Source: Gracilariopsis chorda (taxonomy: Eukaryota; Rhodophyta; Florideophyceae; Gracilariales; Gracilariaceae). Taken from it: a stretch of DNA of 64,000 bases. The notes below the pieces were generated by a model. It searched no databases. It was not told where the DNA came from and worked only from the letters and a program-made list of their open reading frames with translations. A program made the translations under genes and the position numbers. Shown in pieces: positions 20,700 through 32,199 of this stretch. The first letter of the stretch is position 1; each line of letters begins with the position of its first letter. The stretch is taken from contig NBIV01000094.1 of assembly GCA_003194525.1 (NCBI GenBank), positions 1 through 64,000 on the forward strand, read 5' to 3'.

Positions 20700-21215
20700 A
20701 ATCTATAGAAGAAATATTTGCACTTTGAGGAGTGCATTCAAGGTTCAACACTCAAGGATCTTGATCTCCATTTGCGCTCAAGCAGAACTCCGTGTACCCT
20801 CAAAATAGACAACTCCGGCACAAAAAGTAGCAATTGTTTTGGGTTTCTATGTGGCGCGGATTGCAAATGGAATGTGACCGCTTTCAAAATATTTCAGTTA
20901 GTTTTTAAATTGAATGCACAGTGTATGGCGAGCACTCAAACTGCGTACAGCACTCGCGCTCCTTAGACTTAAATTTGGACAACTTAAATCTAGGCCAAAA
21001 ACGGAGCCTCGGAGACATCCGGATGGCATCCGTTTACCTTCGGGACGTCAGCCAAAACAGCCAGGCGGGCTCCAATGCACGCCTATCATTCAGAAAGTTT
21101 ATTGGAAGGCAATGATCTACCGGAGGTGTTGGTATGTGTGCATCAAGATTCAAAGGAGAGTCCCCAGCGTTCAACGCATGTACGTCCCTCTTGAGTTACA
21201 TCATTCAAGAACTTA
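20700..21215 (+). pseudogene. Possible MULE N-terminal zinc-finger relic
   Basis: Frames in this stretch include 'FLCGADCKWNVTAFKIFQ' followed by an H-x-x-C-like 'EHSNC', which resembles the C..C-W-V....H.C pattern before Mutator-type transposases. The reading changes frame and no catalytic domain follows. A weak call; it could be chance. Confidence 0.2.
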
Positions 21216-21912
21216 GAGCCGTGTCTATTATTGCCGGAGAAACATGATGCATCCACTTGCAGATTCCATTACAAATCGTGTATGATACGAGGTTGTACTA
21301 CTCTCTTCTACCACTTTGTGCTGATGCTGGACCGAACTTCTGAAGACTTTGATGTTGAGATGCTTCACTGGTCGATAGTTCTGGGAGTGTGGATTGATTG
21401 CTACACTCTCAAAACATCGCGACAACCTTTCCCAATGCTGCCATACTAATCGACCATTCGCTTAAGACTGGTCTCCAATATGGATGGAAAGGAGTTTCAA
21501 GCGAGAATTGAGTGCTCACGACCGACTATAGTTATAGAACGGGTTGAAGTTCTTCCGAATATAGAGTGGCGACTCGCACCATATGCCTGGATGCAAATCC
21601 ATTTGATATTGGTTAGGAGCAGGTGCATCCCTCTTTGAAGTTACTTTGTGCGATTAATTTCCCTTGAGAAACTGGTTTCAGACATCATTACACCTCTTAC
21701 CCAGATTGCCAAGCAATTAAATTTCGGGATGTAAACATAACCGAGAACACTGTGACCGTGTTTGATAATTGATGCTAAAACTAGAAGAGATTACCATCCT
21801 GGGGATAAGACGGTTGCCTGTAGGTAAGTTGCCTCACCCTTGCACGTACAACATTTGACGAAAATGACATCCAGAAACATTTCAGTAAATAGGATATGTA
21901 TTCCGTGCAGAG
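21216..21912. other. Unassigned sequence
   Basis: About 700 bp without a supported gene, directly left of a solo LTR. Confidence 0.3.
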
Positions 21913-22973
21913 TGTTGGTCGCGAAACGTGTAGAATGTTCTGGCACTGCTGGCACACACATTTAGAGTGTTCTAGCAGCTCCTAGAGCATTGTTCGCTTC
22001 GCTTGCCGAGCCATGCTACTGTATTTAAGTGACTCTGGCGCCAGAAGGCAGAGTTTTATTGGTTAGTGTGCAGCTACAGAGGCTGCTAGAAGTCAATGGA
22101 GTAACCTAGACGCACAAATGAGTCAGTAGAATGTATTAATGGCTCCCTACGTTGTTTCAAGTGCTTTTAGACGCTATAAAAGGGCACATTGACGCCCAAA
22201 CTTCGGTCCATACTCAGCTCAACATCACACTCATACACAAACCTCACACCCCAAACCTTTTCCACTCTTTCAATCAACCATTCAACTATCATCTGGATCT
22301 AACGAGGCATTTGGCGCTAGGAACATATTTGAAGTTGAGTAATGCCGTCGTTAAGACCGTTTAAAGGGCTTCAAGCGTGGAAGAGAAACTGGAAGTGTGT
22401 ACCAAAAGTGCTTCTGCTGTCTGTGAGCCCCACCGGAGCTTTCCTCGGAGAACGGTGTCAGTCGAAAGACCTGGCGACTTCCGGACGGAAGTCGTAGACC
22501 GCAAGCTGTCAGCAGACGATGCGTCTTGCAATCTTTTCTGCAAAGGACCATATTCGGTACGGACTTAGAGCATATCCCACTGTTAGTAGCTCTGCTTTGG
22601 AGGCCCTGTGAAGATTGTACACGCCTGCTCCTGGTTAGGGCAGATGTAGATACGCTGCAGAAATCGCTATACATCTGGAGTGTCTAACCAGAGAATAGGA
22701 GTCTGAGCCACGTGGTCATTGACTTAAGTCTTTGGTCGCACGCCGTTTCAAGAAGTTTTAAAGAAATTTTCTGAGATTGAGAGTCTTGCCATCCCTTTTT
22801 TTTCGTATTTGCTAACAGGTTGAGTCCGTTTGGTTCTTGCATTTCTATTCTTCCGTGCTTTCTATATATTATTTTCATCTCTACGGGCCATTCAGCTACG
22901 AGGACACCCTTTTCAGCCCACTTTATTGCTAATTTTGGCCCTCCTGCGTCACTGTTTTGTGATGGCGCCCACA
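21913..22973 (+). repeat. Solo LTR related to the young Ty3 element's LTR (1061 bp)
   Basis: It begins TGTTGGTCGC and ends GATGGCGCCCACA. It aligns over its length with the reverse complement of the 1063-bp LTRs at 39504-40566 and 45180-46242, with similar length and termini but many substitutions. The flanks are CAGAG and TAGAG, an imperfect 5-bp duplication. It is oriented rightward, opposite to the young element. It is an old relic of the same or a sister family, left by LTR-LTR recombination. Confidence 0.75.
22175..22182 (+). promoter_or_regulatory. TATA box of the solo LTR
   Basis: TATAAAAG lies about 263 bp inside the LTR, at the position equivalent to the TATAAAAA in the LTRs of the young element. 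Confidence 0.5.
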
Positions 22974-25600
22974 TAGAGCTTCTGAAGAAGAGCGGCAAAA
23001 ATTCCAAGACAAGATGTCGATATTTGTCAAACGTGAGGACTTTTTTTTGAACTCTGTTGGACATTCTTGCCTTTCTCAAATCCAATATCTCCGCCAACAC
23101 ATGGTATATAAGAACATTCAACCGCATATTATAATGCCTAAATATTGAGTTCGTGCACTTCGAACATCCTGTCCCTTGACACAAGACGCGCATCGGCATA
23201 TGCAGGTTCTTGTAATATATAAGAACAAATAGCGGGTTTCTCGTTACAGGAAAGAGTACTACTCTTTCCAGTACCGGGAGCATCTGCGCTGTAGTACCAT
23301 TAAAGCAACGCAGAGCTCAACGAAAAAATGCTTCTCTTCAAAGTCATTTCTGCCCTCATCAAGTTGTTTGATGCCGTTAATTTTTCTGATATACCACAAA
23401 TCCGAGTTCATCTGTTGACAGAAAGACGAACGCAGTATCCTAGCGCAACAACCAGGTAAAATGTTTACTTGAATTTTGTTCAAGTGCAAATCGCCCAATC
23501 ATAGAAAACTACTCGGAAGCTGTTTAACTGCAACCACTAATGCTGCATCTTGATCAACTACCACCATCCCTGGTGACAGTTGCATCACCGAAACAAACTT
23601 CACTAGCATCAAAGTAAATGTTTACCTGGTATCTGAGGGCGCAAATCCTATGCGGAAAGTTCATACGTGTCCAGAAGGCGTACTACCATTGCTTGTTATT
23701 AAAGGATTGCTTAATCTATTTGCAATCTTATTATAGTCTATTGAGGTCCCGGAAAGTACCAAATAGCGTTCGTAGTCCATTATCCACTCCTATAACATGC
23801 AAGCTGTGGAGTTCATTGTGTTAAGTCCTGTTGATGAGAAGAACAACCTATGTTGTGGATTGTCGTCCTGTGACCTGGACAACGCATGAAAAAGACGAAG
23901 GAATTCCTCATTTACTGGGCTGGTTTTCTGTTTTATATACTTCAATCGTTGTCTCAACGTTTGTGTGTCAATGGTAAGTTGATACCTTTCTGGCAGGAAC
24001 GGTTTAACGTCACTGTATCTCATACGTTATATATTGTGCGTCTGATTTGCCTTCTGAAAAGGTTCAAAATGCAACTAAGGTCATACACATGTTTCCTCGA
24101 TCTCTTGCCAGTAGTAGGACCTTTCCACATTATTTGTTTATCTCCATCTCCAATTCGTAGTCGAGTGGCGTTTTTTGGCACTTAACCGGTCAATCGCTAC
24201 TGAGTTCCTAACAATCACCTTCTTCACTTCGTCAGCCTTTGCGCATCTCAACATAGCACGCTTTAGAACTCTCCTTGAATGTTCTAAAACGTGTTATTCT
24301 TTTTCGTCTGATTCATGCTGTGCAGAGTTTCTGACGCAAATTTTATAGCCAAATCCCTCGCTTGTGAACTTTATTTGCTTCATCACATCCTGACCAGGAG
24401 CATTTTAGTGCAAAGCATCAAAAAAAGTGGTTATGGCAGCGAGCATCTCATCATGCTCAGATAAGTTCTCCGTTATGTTCTTATCTGTAGTACCAACCTG
24501 TATATGCGTTCCTGGTCCAGGATGTCCTCACCGACAACCTGTTCAAGCCCAGAGACGATACATGCTTTGCAACCGGAAATCTGTGGAGCATTTCCATGCT
24601 CAGAATACATGCGTACACCATCCCCGTGCTCATCATCCATGTGTAGATCGTCTTCCTGGCAACAATTTAGGGTTATACCATCTTGTTGCTCATCATTTAT
24701 GGTTAGACCAGCTTTCTGCCCCATAATTTAATCTTCGAGTGTTTTACTATCAATCTCAGTTTGAGTGTCGCAACCATGTAACCGCGCTCTGCGAGACCTC
24801 ACGTACTCAGCTCCCGCAGTAAGCTTTTTCGTCAAATTTAAACATGTTCTCGTTCTCTCCCACTGAGTTAAGAAATAGTTCGTTCTTCCAAAAATCTGAT
24901 TTTGGCTTACTCTAAGTCCATTCTCCCATTTTCAATCAAACGTGGAAGTAAATAGTGTTCTGGCGTCACTCTGCATGGGTAGAATACCGCAAGAACCCTT
25001 CACAATTTCCAAGCACTCACTCTTAGATTCAAAACATAGAAATTACTTCATTTCAGATTTGATGCTACGAGAGTTTTGGAAGCGTATGGAGCTATAAAAG
25101 GTTTCAACTAGTTTGATTCGCTCATTTCTCAGGATAAATGCCATTTCATGGCTATGATTGAGCGTGAAGTTCAACTCTCAAGTCTTCTTGTCTCCTCTCA
25201 ACTGTGCCGTGAAGGCGGGCAAGGGTCAATGTAATTCTTGCATCTCATCAGTAGCGAAAGGTAGCCCTTCTGTCGGTTATAAGCATAATTCTGGTAGTAG
25301 TGCAGTCCGTACCGGCTCCCCTCGCTCGCAACATCATACATCATCCTAGAAAAGTTCTCTATGTTTCCCTTTCCATCAAAATTTTTTGCCATTCTCACAA
25401 TAGACAGCCTTTCTTCCTCCATATCCACCTGTTTTGCATTCCTGGAATCGAATGGCTCCGTCTTGATGAAGCTGATATCGTGCTGCACCCCGAAACTACA
25501 GAATGCCATGAATTATTCATAAGTCCATCCTCAACCACTGCAAAATATCTGGGAAGAGTAAGCCTCGGTTTTTTCACACTCTCCAAATCTCTTGCACAAC
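22974..25600 (-). pseudogene. Mutator-like transposon relic (FLYWCH-like and accessory segments)
   Basis: Minus-strand frames appear in a plausible order. At 25509-25198 a frame ends with 'GYLSLLMRCKNYIDPC', like the FLYWCH-type zinc finger of MULE proteins. Next is 24724-24473, acidic and His/Cys-rich. A frame at 24023-23790 contains 'LRQRLKYIKQKTSP'. Further frames lie at 23498-23259 and about 23283-22980. A catalytic DDE core was not recognised and the frame is broken many times. The solo LTR lies immediately beyond the 3' side. A Mutator-like origin is an inference from the zinc-finger string alone. Confidence 0.3.
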
Positions 25601-26403
25601 TTCTTCCACAATACCTGCAGAATCCTTGAAACGTACTCGCTTTTTTTTCATCGTATACGTAGTGGTTCCATTCTTCTACAACAGAATTGCAATAGGTGGT
25701 ATACGTAGTTGTTGTTCTCCTGACATTTTCCCGTTTCCAATGGATGAAGAGGTCTATTTAGAAGTACAGTTCGGACTCGGCGACTTTTGTAAATACGTGC
25801 TCTACCAAAGAGAATATATTCGTCGACATTGACTTCTGTTGATGGCCTAATCTCTTATCCCAACGTTGAGCCAAAGATATTGCGCATTCTTGTATTTCAA
25901 TAGCCACGAGAGGGGACTCAATCGAGTCCGTTTTCGTATACAGCAGAGTGCGGTCACAGTTGAACAGGTGTCCTCAACAGTGGGATAGTAAAGTATTGCT
26001 AAGAACAGTCATTTATGAAAGAAATGGGACATGAAAGGCCACAAATGTACTCAACGCTATATAGAACTCAATCATTATCCACGAATTTAGTGTTCTTGAA
26101 ATTTTGAGTAGTTGTGGCTGTCCTTCCTCAACGTATATAGAGCCGATTAACTTCAACCCACTGTTTGAATTGAACCCCAATATGACGCCACAAGTCGAAA
26201 CAAGACAACCATCCTATATTCCAAACGACCAGTCCTCCAAACTTGGTTGATTTGCGCATTCTTCTTACTTCACGAATGCGCTTAAAACGTCTACAACATC
26301 GTCAAAGTATTCTGACTCAACACCCTTAAGGTTCAGTGTCCTTCTGTTGCTCTCTTAATGACTGACCAGTTGCGCAGAAAACTACGCCTGCGTCGTGATG
26401 AGG
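25601..26403. other. Unassigned sequence
   Basis: About 800 bp with no supported gene, immediately left of the Ty3 element's target duplication. Confidence 0.3.
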
Positions 26404-26408
26404 TTACT

Positions 26409-26853
26409 GTTGTTTGGAGTTAGACTGAACGCTGTAAGAGCTAGCAAACGGTGCAAGGCTTGTTGGTCGATAGAGGGAATTGTTTTGTCGGTCGCTGAGG
26501 TTCGCGTAGGTGGAAAGGAGGGCACACCTCTTGAGCAACTTCTGTGATGCTCTTCGAGGTTGCTCTCAGCTTGGGAGCTGAAAGCGTTTATTTGTAGTTC
26601 CCAAAGATGGAGCTATGGTAGTCGTAGCAGCAACAAGTGCGAACGCAAGAAGTTGAGAAAAAACGCACATGCATACGATTCCGCTTTATACAGCAAAACG
26701 CAAACGGTGTCCCACGGAAGGTATCGAAATGTAAAAGCATAGTCATGCTCTCCTTGCGCATATGCGTGACAAAGCGGCACGCATTATTCCAGCACATGCA
26801 GAATAGGACCGGTATAGCAATGCGCGACAGACATGGGTCGGTCGATACAACAG
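26409..26853 (-). repeat. 3' LTR of the chromovirus
   Basis: 445 bp, starting TGTTGTTTGG and ending GATACAACA on the plus strand. Paired with 31559-32003. Confidence 0.92.
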
Positions 26854-26888
26854 CGCCCCGTGAGTTATGATGTGAAAGCATCAATAAA

Positions 26889-29800
26889 TCACTTAGAGAT
26901 TGACGAAGCGATGGAGCGCTGACGATGAGTCCCGGTTCTCTCCAACTCCTCCATGTATTCAGTCATAAGCGTAGGAACGTCTTCGCGAAGTCGAGCAAGG
27001 GTCACCCAGTCCGTTTCCTCATCAGAAAATCCACGCCATCTCACGAGTAACTCTATATTCCCCTGTCGCCGTTTGATGTCCACGAACCGATCGATGACCA
27101 GAGGTTCATTTTTTTGGTAAGCAAGATACTCTTGGAGTTCTTCAGTGACCTCAAAACTCCTGTTTCGAAAGAATTTTAACCTTTTACCGTGAATCTCCTC
27201 CTTTCGACCGTTCAATAGAGACTCGATCTGGAAAATGTACTCGGATCGACATTCGAGAACGCGATACGGTCCGACCCATTTCAGTGACGGTTTGTTGATT
27301 CGCTCACGCTGTAGTACGCCTCGAAGAACGAAATCTCCTTCTGTAAAATTGATCGGACGAACGTTTGTTCTCCTGTTGTGGCTAGCAACGGCTTGCTGCC
27401 GCTTCTTCGTTGAACGCTCAGCCACATCCTTATGCATTCTGTCGAGGGCCGATTGTAGTTGTTCAATCCGATCCAACTGTGCCTTGCGAATATTTTCAAG
27501 CTTCGGAACCTGAACCTTTCCACCCACTTTCCTAGTGATAGCAGTGAGCGGCGAGTCTTGCTTATGACCAGTGAAAACTGTCAAGGGACAACGCTTTCCA
27601 AGGCGATCAAGAATAGCATTGTTCAAAGCAGATTTAACCACCGGCAATACACTAGGCCAACAGCTATGGGGAAGCTGATATTCGGAAAGAAGAGCACGAC
27701 ATACGCGCAAAAGTTCCCTGCAAACTACTTCAACAGTGCCATTTGACCAGGGGCAGTATGCCAACGTAAAATGGTGAGATGACTTTGTCCTTCCTTTGAG
27801 GACACGAACGACTTCGTTCTGAAAGTGAGAGCCACGGTCAGACACCCACTGGTTGGCTACACCAAACGCGGCAAACCACTTAATTAAAATGTTCGCAGTG
27901 GCCTCAGCAGTTGTCTCGGTTGTAAGTGTGAGCCAAACGTATCCACTGTGGTCATCTTTGATAACTAGTACGTAGAGAAAGCCGTCTTTCCCACGGGACA
28001 TGTAGCAGAAGTCGAAATGAATTAATTCGTTGGGTTGATCGGAGTGGAGAACGTGGCCTAGTGGACGCGGAATGATCTTTCCAGACGCTGTGCAAAGGCA
28101 GTGGAGGCACGTATTCACGAAATCCTTAACATTTTCGTCTAAGTCCTTCCAGGAGAAGTGTGCTTTGATCGTAGCCAGGGTTACGTTCGAACTTCGATGT
28201 CCTCCATGACCTGTATGGGCCACGATGACGATTCGCAGCTTAAGAAGCTCGTCGTCCGAGGGAATCCACAAAACATCGCTATCAGTCCTGTAGCCATCAG
28301 GAGACTTCTTGAAGGTCTTTGGTGGTTTATCCTTCGACTGTCTCTGCGATTTCTTGATGTCCTCAAGATCTGGCCCGTTTAATTTTGCATCCACTCCAGG
28401 ATTGATTGGGGCCACCATCAGGGACTTGGCACGTATCAATTTAGTGCATCTGATTGTTCGTTTTGGGTTTACAGCCCATCGCGTTAGCATGTCTGCCCAA
28501 ACGTTGCGCTCTCCTGAGAGATGTTCGATAACATATCGAAAGGCACTGAGCTTGATAGCCCAGCGCATGAGCTTGCTTGCGGTGTGTCTCGATATACCTG
28601 GGTTTCTACCATACGGATCGTACAAATAGACAAGGTTGGAGTGGTCAGTAAAGATGTTCACTTCATGACCCATGACCAAGTAGTCCAGGCAACACATTGC
28701 TTCCACGATCGCGTAGCCTTCCTTTTCTGGAACAGACCAATTGGCTGCAGATCCGGAGAAAGCGCCGGAGAGGAAACAGAGTGGTTCATGATGTTGCTCT
28801 TCGATCATCTTGTTCCTCTGTTTGAGGGGTACCTGGGTGAGTTCTGCTCCCCAATGAGTGTCAGACGCGTCGCTTAAGAGGCACATGTAACAATTGGACT
28901 TCGGATGCGCGAGTTTGACAGAGGCAGCTAGTTGTGCTTTGATGTCGGTGAAAGCTGAATCATGTTTCGCGCCCCATGAGGTGCCGAGCGAGAGATTGCG
29001 CAAAGCTTTCTTTGTTCGCTCACCAACCTTCGCGTAGAATTGCTCAAGAAGCTTTTGAATTGGTGCTATTCGTTTGGCGTAGACTGGGATTGAATTGCGC
29101 ATCCAATTTGTGGCGCAGACGAATTGTTGAAGCTCACTTGCCATGGTGGGAGTCTTCATTGACACTAGGGATTCAAAATGCCGTGGGTGGTACTGTACTT
29201 CTTCGGCAGATATAATGCGGCCACAGAACCGCGCTTCCTGTGCGAAGAATGTTGACTTTTGGGCGTGCACCTTGAGCCCAATTTCGTTGCAAACGGAGAG
29301 GAAAGATTCAATGTTGATCAGCAGTTCTTCTTCGTCTGTAGCGTAAAAGAGGAAATCGTCTATCCACTGCAGCATCTTTTCGACGTGTCCGTCGAATTTG
29401 TGAGAGAGCACTGCGTGGAAGTGATTGCCGGAATCGCTGCCTCCTTGAAGAAGCCGTTTAGAGGAATAAACCCCAAGGGGAGTTTGAATTGACATAATTT
29501 CCTGGGATTCCGGTGAAAGTGGTATCTGCCAGTATCCGTGGGCGAGGTCCACGTTTGCAAAGCAGGTGCTGCCGGCTGTGTCTTGGAACTTTGATTCCAG
29601 GTGTGGCATTGCCGATTGAAGCGGTATTGTCCTCGCATTGGGTCCACGCAGATCTACAGTGAATCGTAGTTTGGTAGATCCTGGCTTCGGGACGGCTAGA
29701 GCTGGTGACGCCCAACGTGCGGAAGGGTTCTTGTAGATTGCGCCTACGGTCTCCAGTTCTCGAGTCCTTTGCACAATAAAATCTCTTTGCTGAGGCGCAT

Positions 29801-31496
29801 ATCGACGCTGTGGGGAGCGGTATGGCTTCGAATTTTCGACAGGCGTGATGGTTAACGGTGGTACTTCGACCGGTGGGTCGTTTCCAAGCTTAATTCGAAA
29901 GATATCTCTGTACTGCTCGAGAATGTTGGAGAGTTTCGAACGGCCTTTGTCCGAGATACCATTGCCCTTTGCCTCAGTAAGAATCTTAGCGAAGGCTTGG
30001 TTGATGGATTCTATGGAATCCGTCCCGATGCCGGCGGCAAGGCCCTCGGGAAGCTGTATGGGATCGTTGTCAGCCACCATGTAGCTGAGACCCTCGTACT
30101 TCGCAGAGGCGAACTTCGCTTCGGGTATGCCCAGTTCGTCTATGTGCTTGTCGTGAATGGAGTCACGTACACGAAGGAGGTGATCTCTGAGGTTGAATCC
30201 GATGGCATGCAGAAATGGGCGCCCCAGGAGAATCTCGTCCATAGTTTGATCCACGATATAGAACTCAATACCTCTAACACGCACGGGAATATTCGATCCA
30301 GGCAGATATATTGTAGCTGTGAGCACCACTGATCGAGATGCAGAGAAATTGGTGCCGCTATCGGCCTTGAACGCACCTGCCAGGGGTATAGGTGGATTAA
30401 AAGTCTTTGCACTAATGTCTGGCATGACGGTCTTCACCTTGTCGAAGATTGAAGAGTCAATTGCGCTAAAGTCTGATCCAGAATCCCCAAGGACGATATC
30501 AAACACTGCATCTTCGAGGACTATGCGAAAAAGACCTTCATTTGCATCTGGTATCCTAACGTCTGAGAATGGTTTCACTTTAACAGACTTAGCTCTCTTC
30601 ACTTTCTTGCTATTGTACAGTTTCTCAAATAGATCCTTTTTGAGTTCTGTTGGCGTTTTTGGGCAGTCCTTCAGGCGGTGGATACCGTCACAATTCTCGT
30701 TTAAGCAGGGTTCCGTCCATTCGAGAGCCTTTCGCTTGGCTCCAGTGTTTGCAGATTTTCTCATTTCAAAAGGAAGAGGGGTGACAGATTTATCAGAGCT
30801 TATGCCAGCTTCTCGAGGACGTCCACGATCACGATGTTGACGAGTTTTGCGAGGATTGAGACGCGCACGAGCCGTCTCCATGAGGGATATTTCGAGTGCG
30901 ATATTGTCGACTTCATCCTTGAAGAGCTTGATGTTTGCAAGTTGGTCCTTCTTCCACCCCATGCGCAGCATTCTGATTCGTTCCTGTAGAAGATCTGGCT
31001 GAAATTTGTGAACGAGGCGGTCCATAAACTTCTTAGCCATATCAGTGTCCTGCAAGACTTCCGAGGCGTTGTTCTGATCCAACACTGTTATCACATTGAT
31101 GATAAAGTTTGAAACCCCGCCTGCAGGGTCCGCTTTGTTCGGAACAAACGTAAGGGATCTCAGAGATGAATCGATACGCTCTGAAAGGTCTTTAGGCGCA
31201 GAACTCGAAGCAGATTCGAACCAAGCTTGGAAATTCTCTACAGTTGCTGCTTCCACTGTTGAAATTCCCGGTACATCTCCCATTATGCACAGAGCGTGCA
31301 AAGTAGACGCTTCCATACAGTCTTTGATGGATGCGGGTGACAGCTTTGCCTCCTCACTTCGATCCTTATTCACGTCTTCAACCTTTGCGCAGTAGGCGGT
31401 ATACGCGGTTTCAAACTTGATCAGAGAGGGTTGATCAACCGTCGTGAGAACCAGGGGCTGGATGAAAGACACAACACCATAATTCAAAGATGCCAT
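26889..31496 (-). CDS. Gag-Pol polyprotein with C-terminal chromodomain
   Basis: An uninterrupted 1535-codon frame. The gag-like region ends in a knuckle of CxxxxCxxxHxxxxC type ('CLNENCDGIHRLKDC', about residue 265). The aspartic protease has 'VLGDSGSDFSAID' (about residue 337). The reverse transcriptase has 'FTVDLRGPNARTI', 'NVDLAHGYWQIPL' and the 'WIDDFLFYA' active-site block (about residue 709). RNase H shows 'LLSDASDTHWGAEL'. Integrase has the H-H-C-C zinc domain and the D, D, E blocks 'IHFDFCYM', 'WVSDRGSHF' and 'WSNGTVEVV'. The last ~70 residues form a chromodomain ('LLVRWRGFSDEETDWV'), which is expected to steer integration to marked chromatin. Gag and pol in one frame imply processing by the protease. 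Confidence 0.93.
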   Translation of the reverse strand: MASLNYGVVSFIQPLVLTTVDQPSLIKFETAYTAYCAKVEDVNKDRSEEAKLSPASIKDCMEASTLHALCIMGDVPGISTVEAATVENFQAWFESASSSAPKDLSERIDSSLRSLTFVPNKADPAGGVSNFIINVITVLDQNNASEVLQDTDMAKKFMDRLVHKFQPDLLQERIRMLRMGWKKDQLANIKLFKDEVDNIALEISLMETARARLNPRKTRQHRDRGRPREAGISSDKSVTPLPFEMRKSANTGAKRKALEWTEPCLNENCDGIHRLKDCPKTPTELKKDLFEKLYNSKKVKRAKSVKVKPFSDVRIPDANEGLFRIVLEDAVFDIVLGDSGSDFSAIDSSIFDKVKTVMPDISAKTFNPPIPLAGAFKADSGTNFSASRSVVLTATIYLPGSNIPVRVRGIEFYIVDQTMDEILLGRPFLHAIGFNLRDHLLRVRDSIHDKHIDELGIPEAKFASAKYEGLSYMVADNDPIQLPEGLAAGIGTDSIESINQAFAKILTEAKGNGISDKGRSKLSNILEQYRDIFRIKLGNDPPVEVPPLTITPVENSKPYRSPQRRYAPQQRDFIVQRTRELETVGAIYKNPSARWASPALAVPKPGSTKLRFTVDLRGPNARTIPLQSAMPHLESKFQDTAGSTCFANVDLAHGYWQIPLSPESQEIMSIQTPLGVYSSKRLLQGGSDSGNHFHAVLSHKFDGHVEKMLQWIDDFLFYATDEEELLINIESFLSVCNEIGLKVHAQKSTFFAQEARFCGRIISAEEVQYHPRHFESLVSMKTPTMASELQQFVCATNWMRNSIPVYAKRIAPIQKLLEQFYAKVGERTKKALRNLSLGTSWGAKHDSAFTDIKAQLAASVKLAHPKSNCYMCLLSDASDTHWGAELTQVPLKQRNKMIEEQHHEPLCFLSGAFSGSAANWSVPEKEGYAIVEAMCCLDYLVMGHEVNIFTDHSNLVYLYDPYGRNPGISRHTASKLMRWAIKLSAFRYVIEHLSGERNVWADMLTRWAVNPKRTIRCTKLIRAKSLMVAPINPGVDAKLNGPDLEDIKKSQRQSKDKPPKTFKKSPDGYRTDSDVLWIPSDDELLKLRIVIVAHTGHGGHRSSNVTLATIKAHFSWKDLDENVKDFVNTCLHCLCTASGKIIPRPLGHVLHSDQPNELIHFDFCYMSRGKDGFLYVLVIKDDHSGYVWLTLTTETTAEATANILIKWFAAFGVANQWVSDRGSHFQNEVVRVLKGRTKSSHHFTLAYCPWSNGTVEVVCRELLRVCRALLSEYQLPHSCWPSVLPVVKSALNNAILDRLGKRCPLTVFTGHKQDSPLTAITRKVGGKVQVPKLENIRKAQLDRIEQLQSALDRMHKDVAERSTKKRQQAVASHNRRTNVRPINFTEGDFVLRGVLQRERINKPSLKWVGPYRVLECRSEYIFQIESLLNGRKEEIHGKRLKFFRNRSFEVTEELQEYLAYQKNEPLVIDRFVDIKRRQGNIELLVRWRGFSDEETDWVTLARLREDVPTLMTEYMEELERTGTHRQRSIASSISK

Positions 31497-31558
31497 GTTT
31501 GCAGTAGCTTCTTACTACGAGCAGACAAAACTACCCGGACTCTTTGAGCAAAGCGCTG

Positions 31559-32003
31559 TGTTGTTTGGAGTTAGACTGAACGCCGTAAGAGCTATCAAAC
31601 GATGCAGGGCTTGTTGGTCGATAGAGGGAATTGTTTTTTCGGTCGCTGAGGTTCGCGTAGGTGGAAAGGAGGGCACACCTCTTGAGCAACTTCTGTGATG
31701 CTCTTCGAGGTTGCTCTCAGCCTGGGAGCTGGAAGCGTTTATTTGTAGTTCCCAAAGATGGAGCTATGGTAGTCGTAGCAGCAACAAGTGCGAACGCAAG
31801 AAGTTGAGAAAAAACGCACATACATACGATTCCGCTTTATACAGCAAAACGCAAACGGGGTCCGACGGAATGTATCGAAATCTAAAAGCATAGTCATGCT
31901 CTCCTTGCGCATATGCGTGACAAAGCGGCACGCATTATTCCACCACATGCACAATAGAACCGGTATAGCAATGCGCGACAGACATGGGTCGGTCGATACA
32001 ACA
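31559..32003 (-). repeat. 5' LTR of the chromovirus
   Basis: 445 bp, paired with 26409-26853. Lying upstream of the minus-strand polyprotein, it should carry the element's promoter. No clear TATA box could be picked out. Confidence 0.92.
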
Positions 32004-32199
32004 GTTACTTCAAATATAATGTTTTGCAACTCATCCGTCTTCCGCAGGGCAGATAGGCGTAGGTTTGTTGACTGATGCTCTTTAATACACAAAGGGTGGT
32101 CAATTTGAAATGCAGCACTCAAAGTCTACATGGTGCCTTTCACTCTACATTACCAATACACGCACAATTTTGAACCAAAGCATCAAAAAACCAAATAAA

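Larger units (their letters stand above)
26409..32003 (-). mobile_element. Ty3/gypsy chromovirus, complete (5595 bp)
   Basis: Two 445-bp direct repeats bound a single long polyprotein frame on the minus strand. The flanks carry an exact 5-bp duplication, GTTAC (26404-26408 and 32004-32008). The LTRs differ at about 15 of 445 positions (~96.6% identical by eye), so the insertion is fairly recent but not new. The element looks whole. Order on the minus strand: right LTR, gag, protease, reverse transcriptase, RNase H, integrase, chromodomain, left LTR. A broken relative lies at 47.8-54.1 kb and another at 60.6-63.4 kb. Confidence 0.93.
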
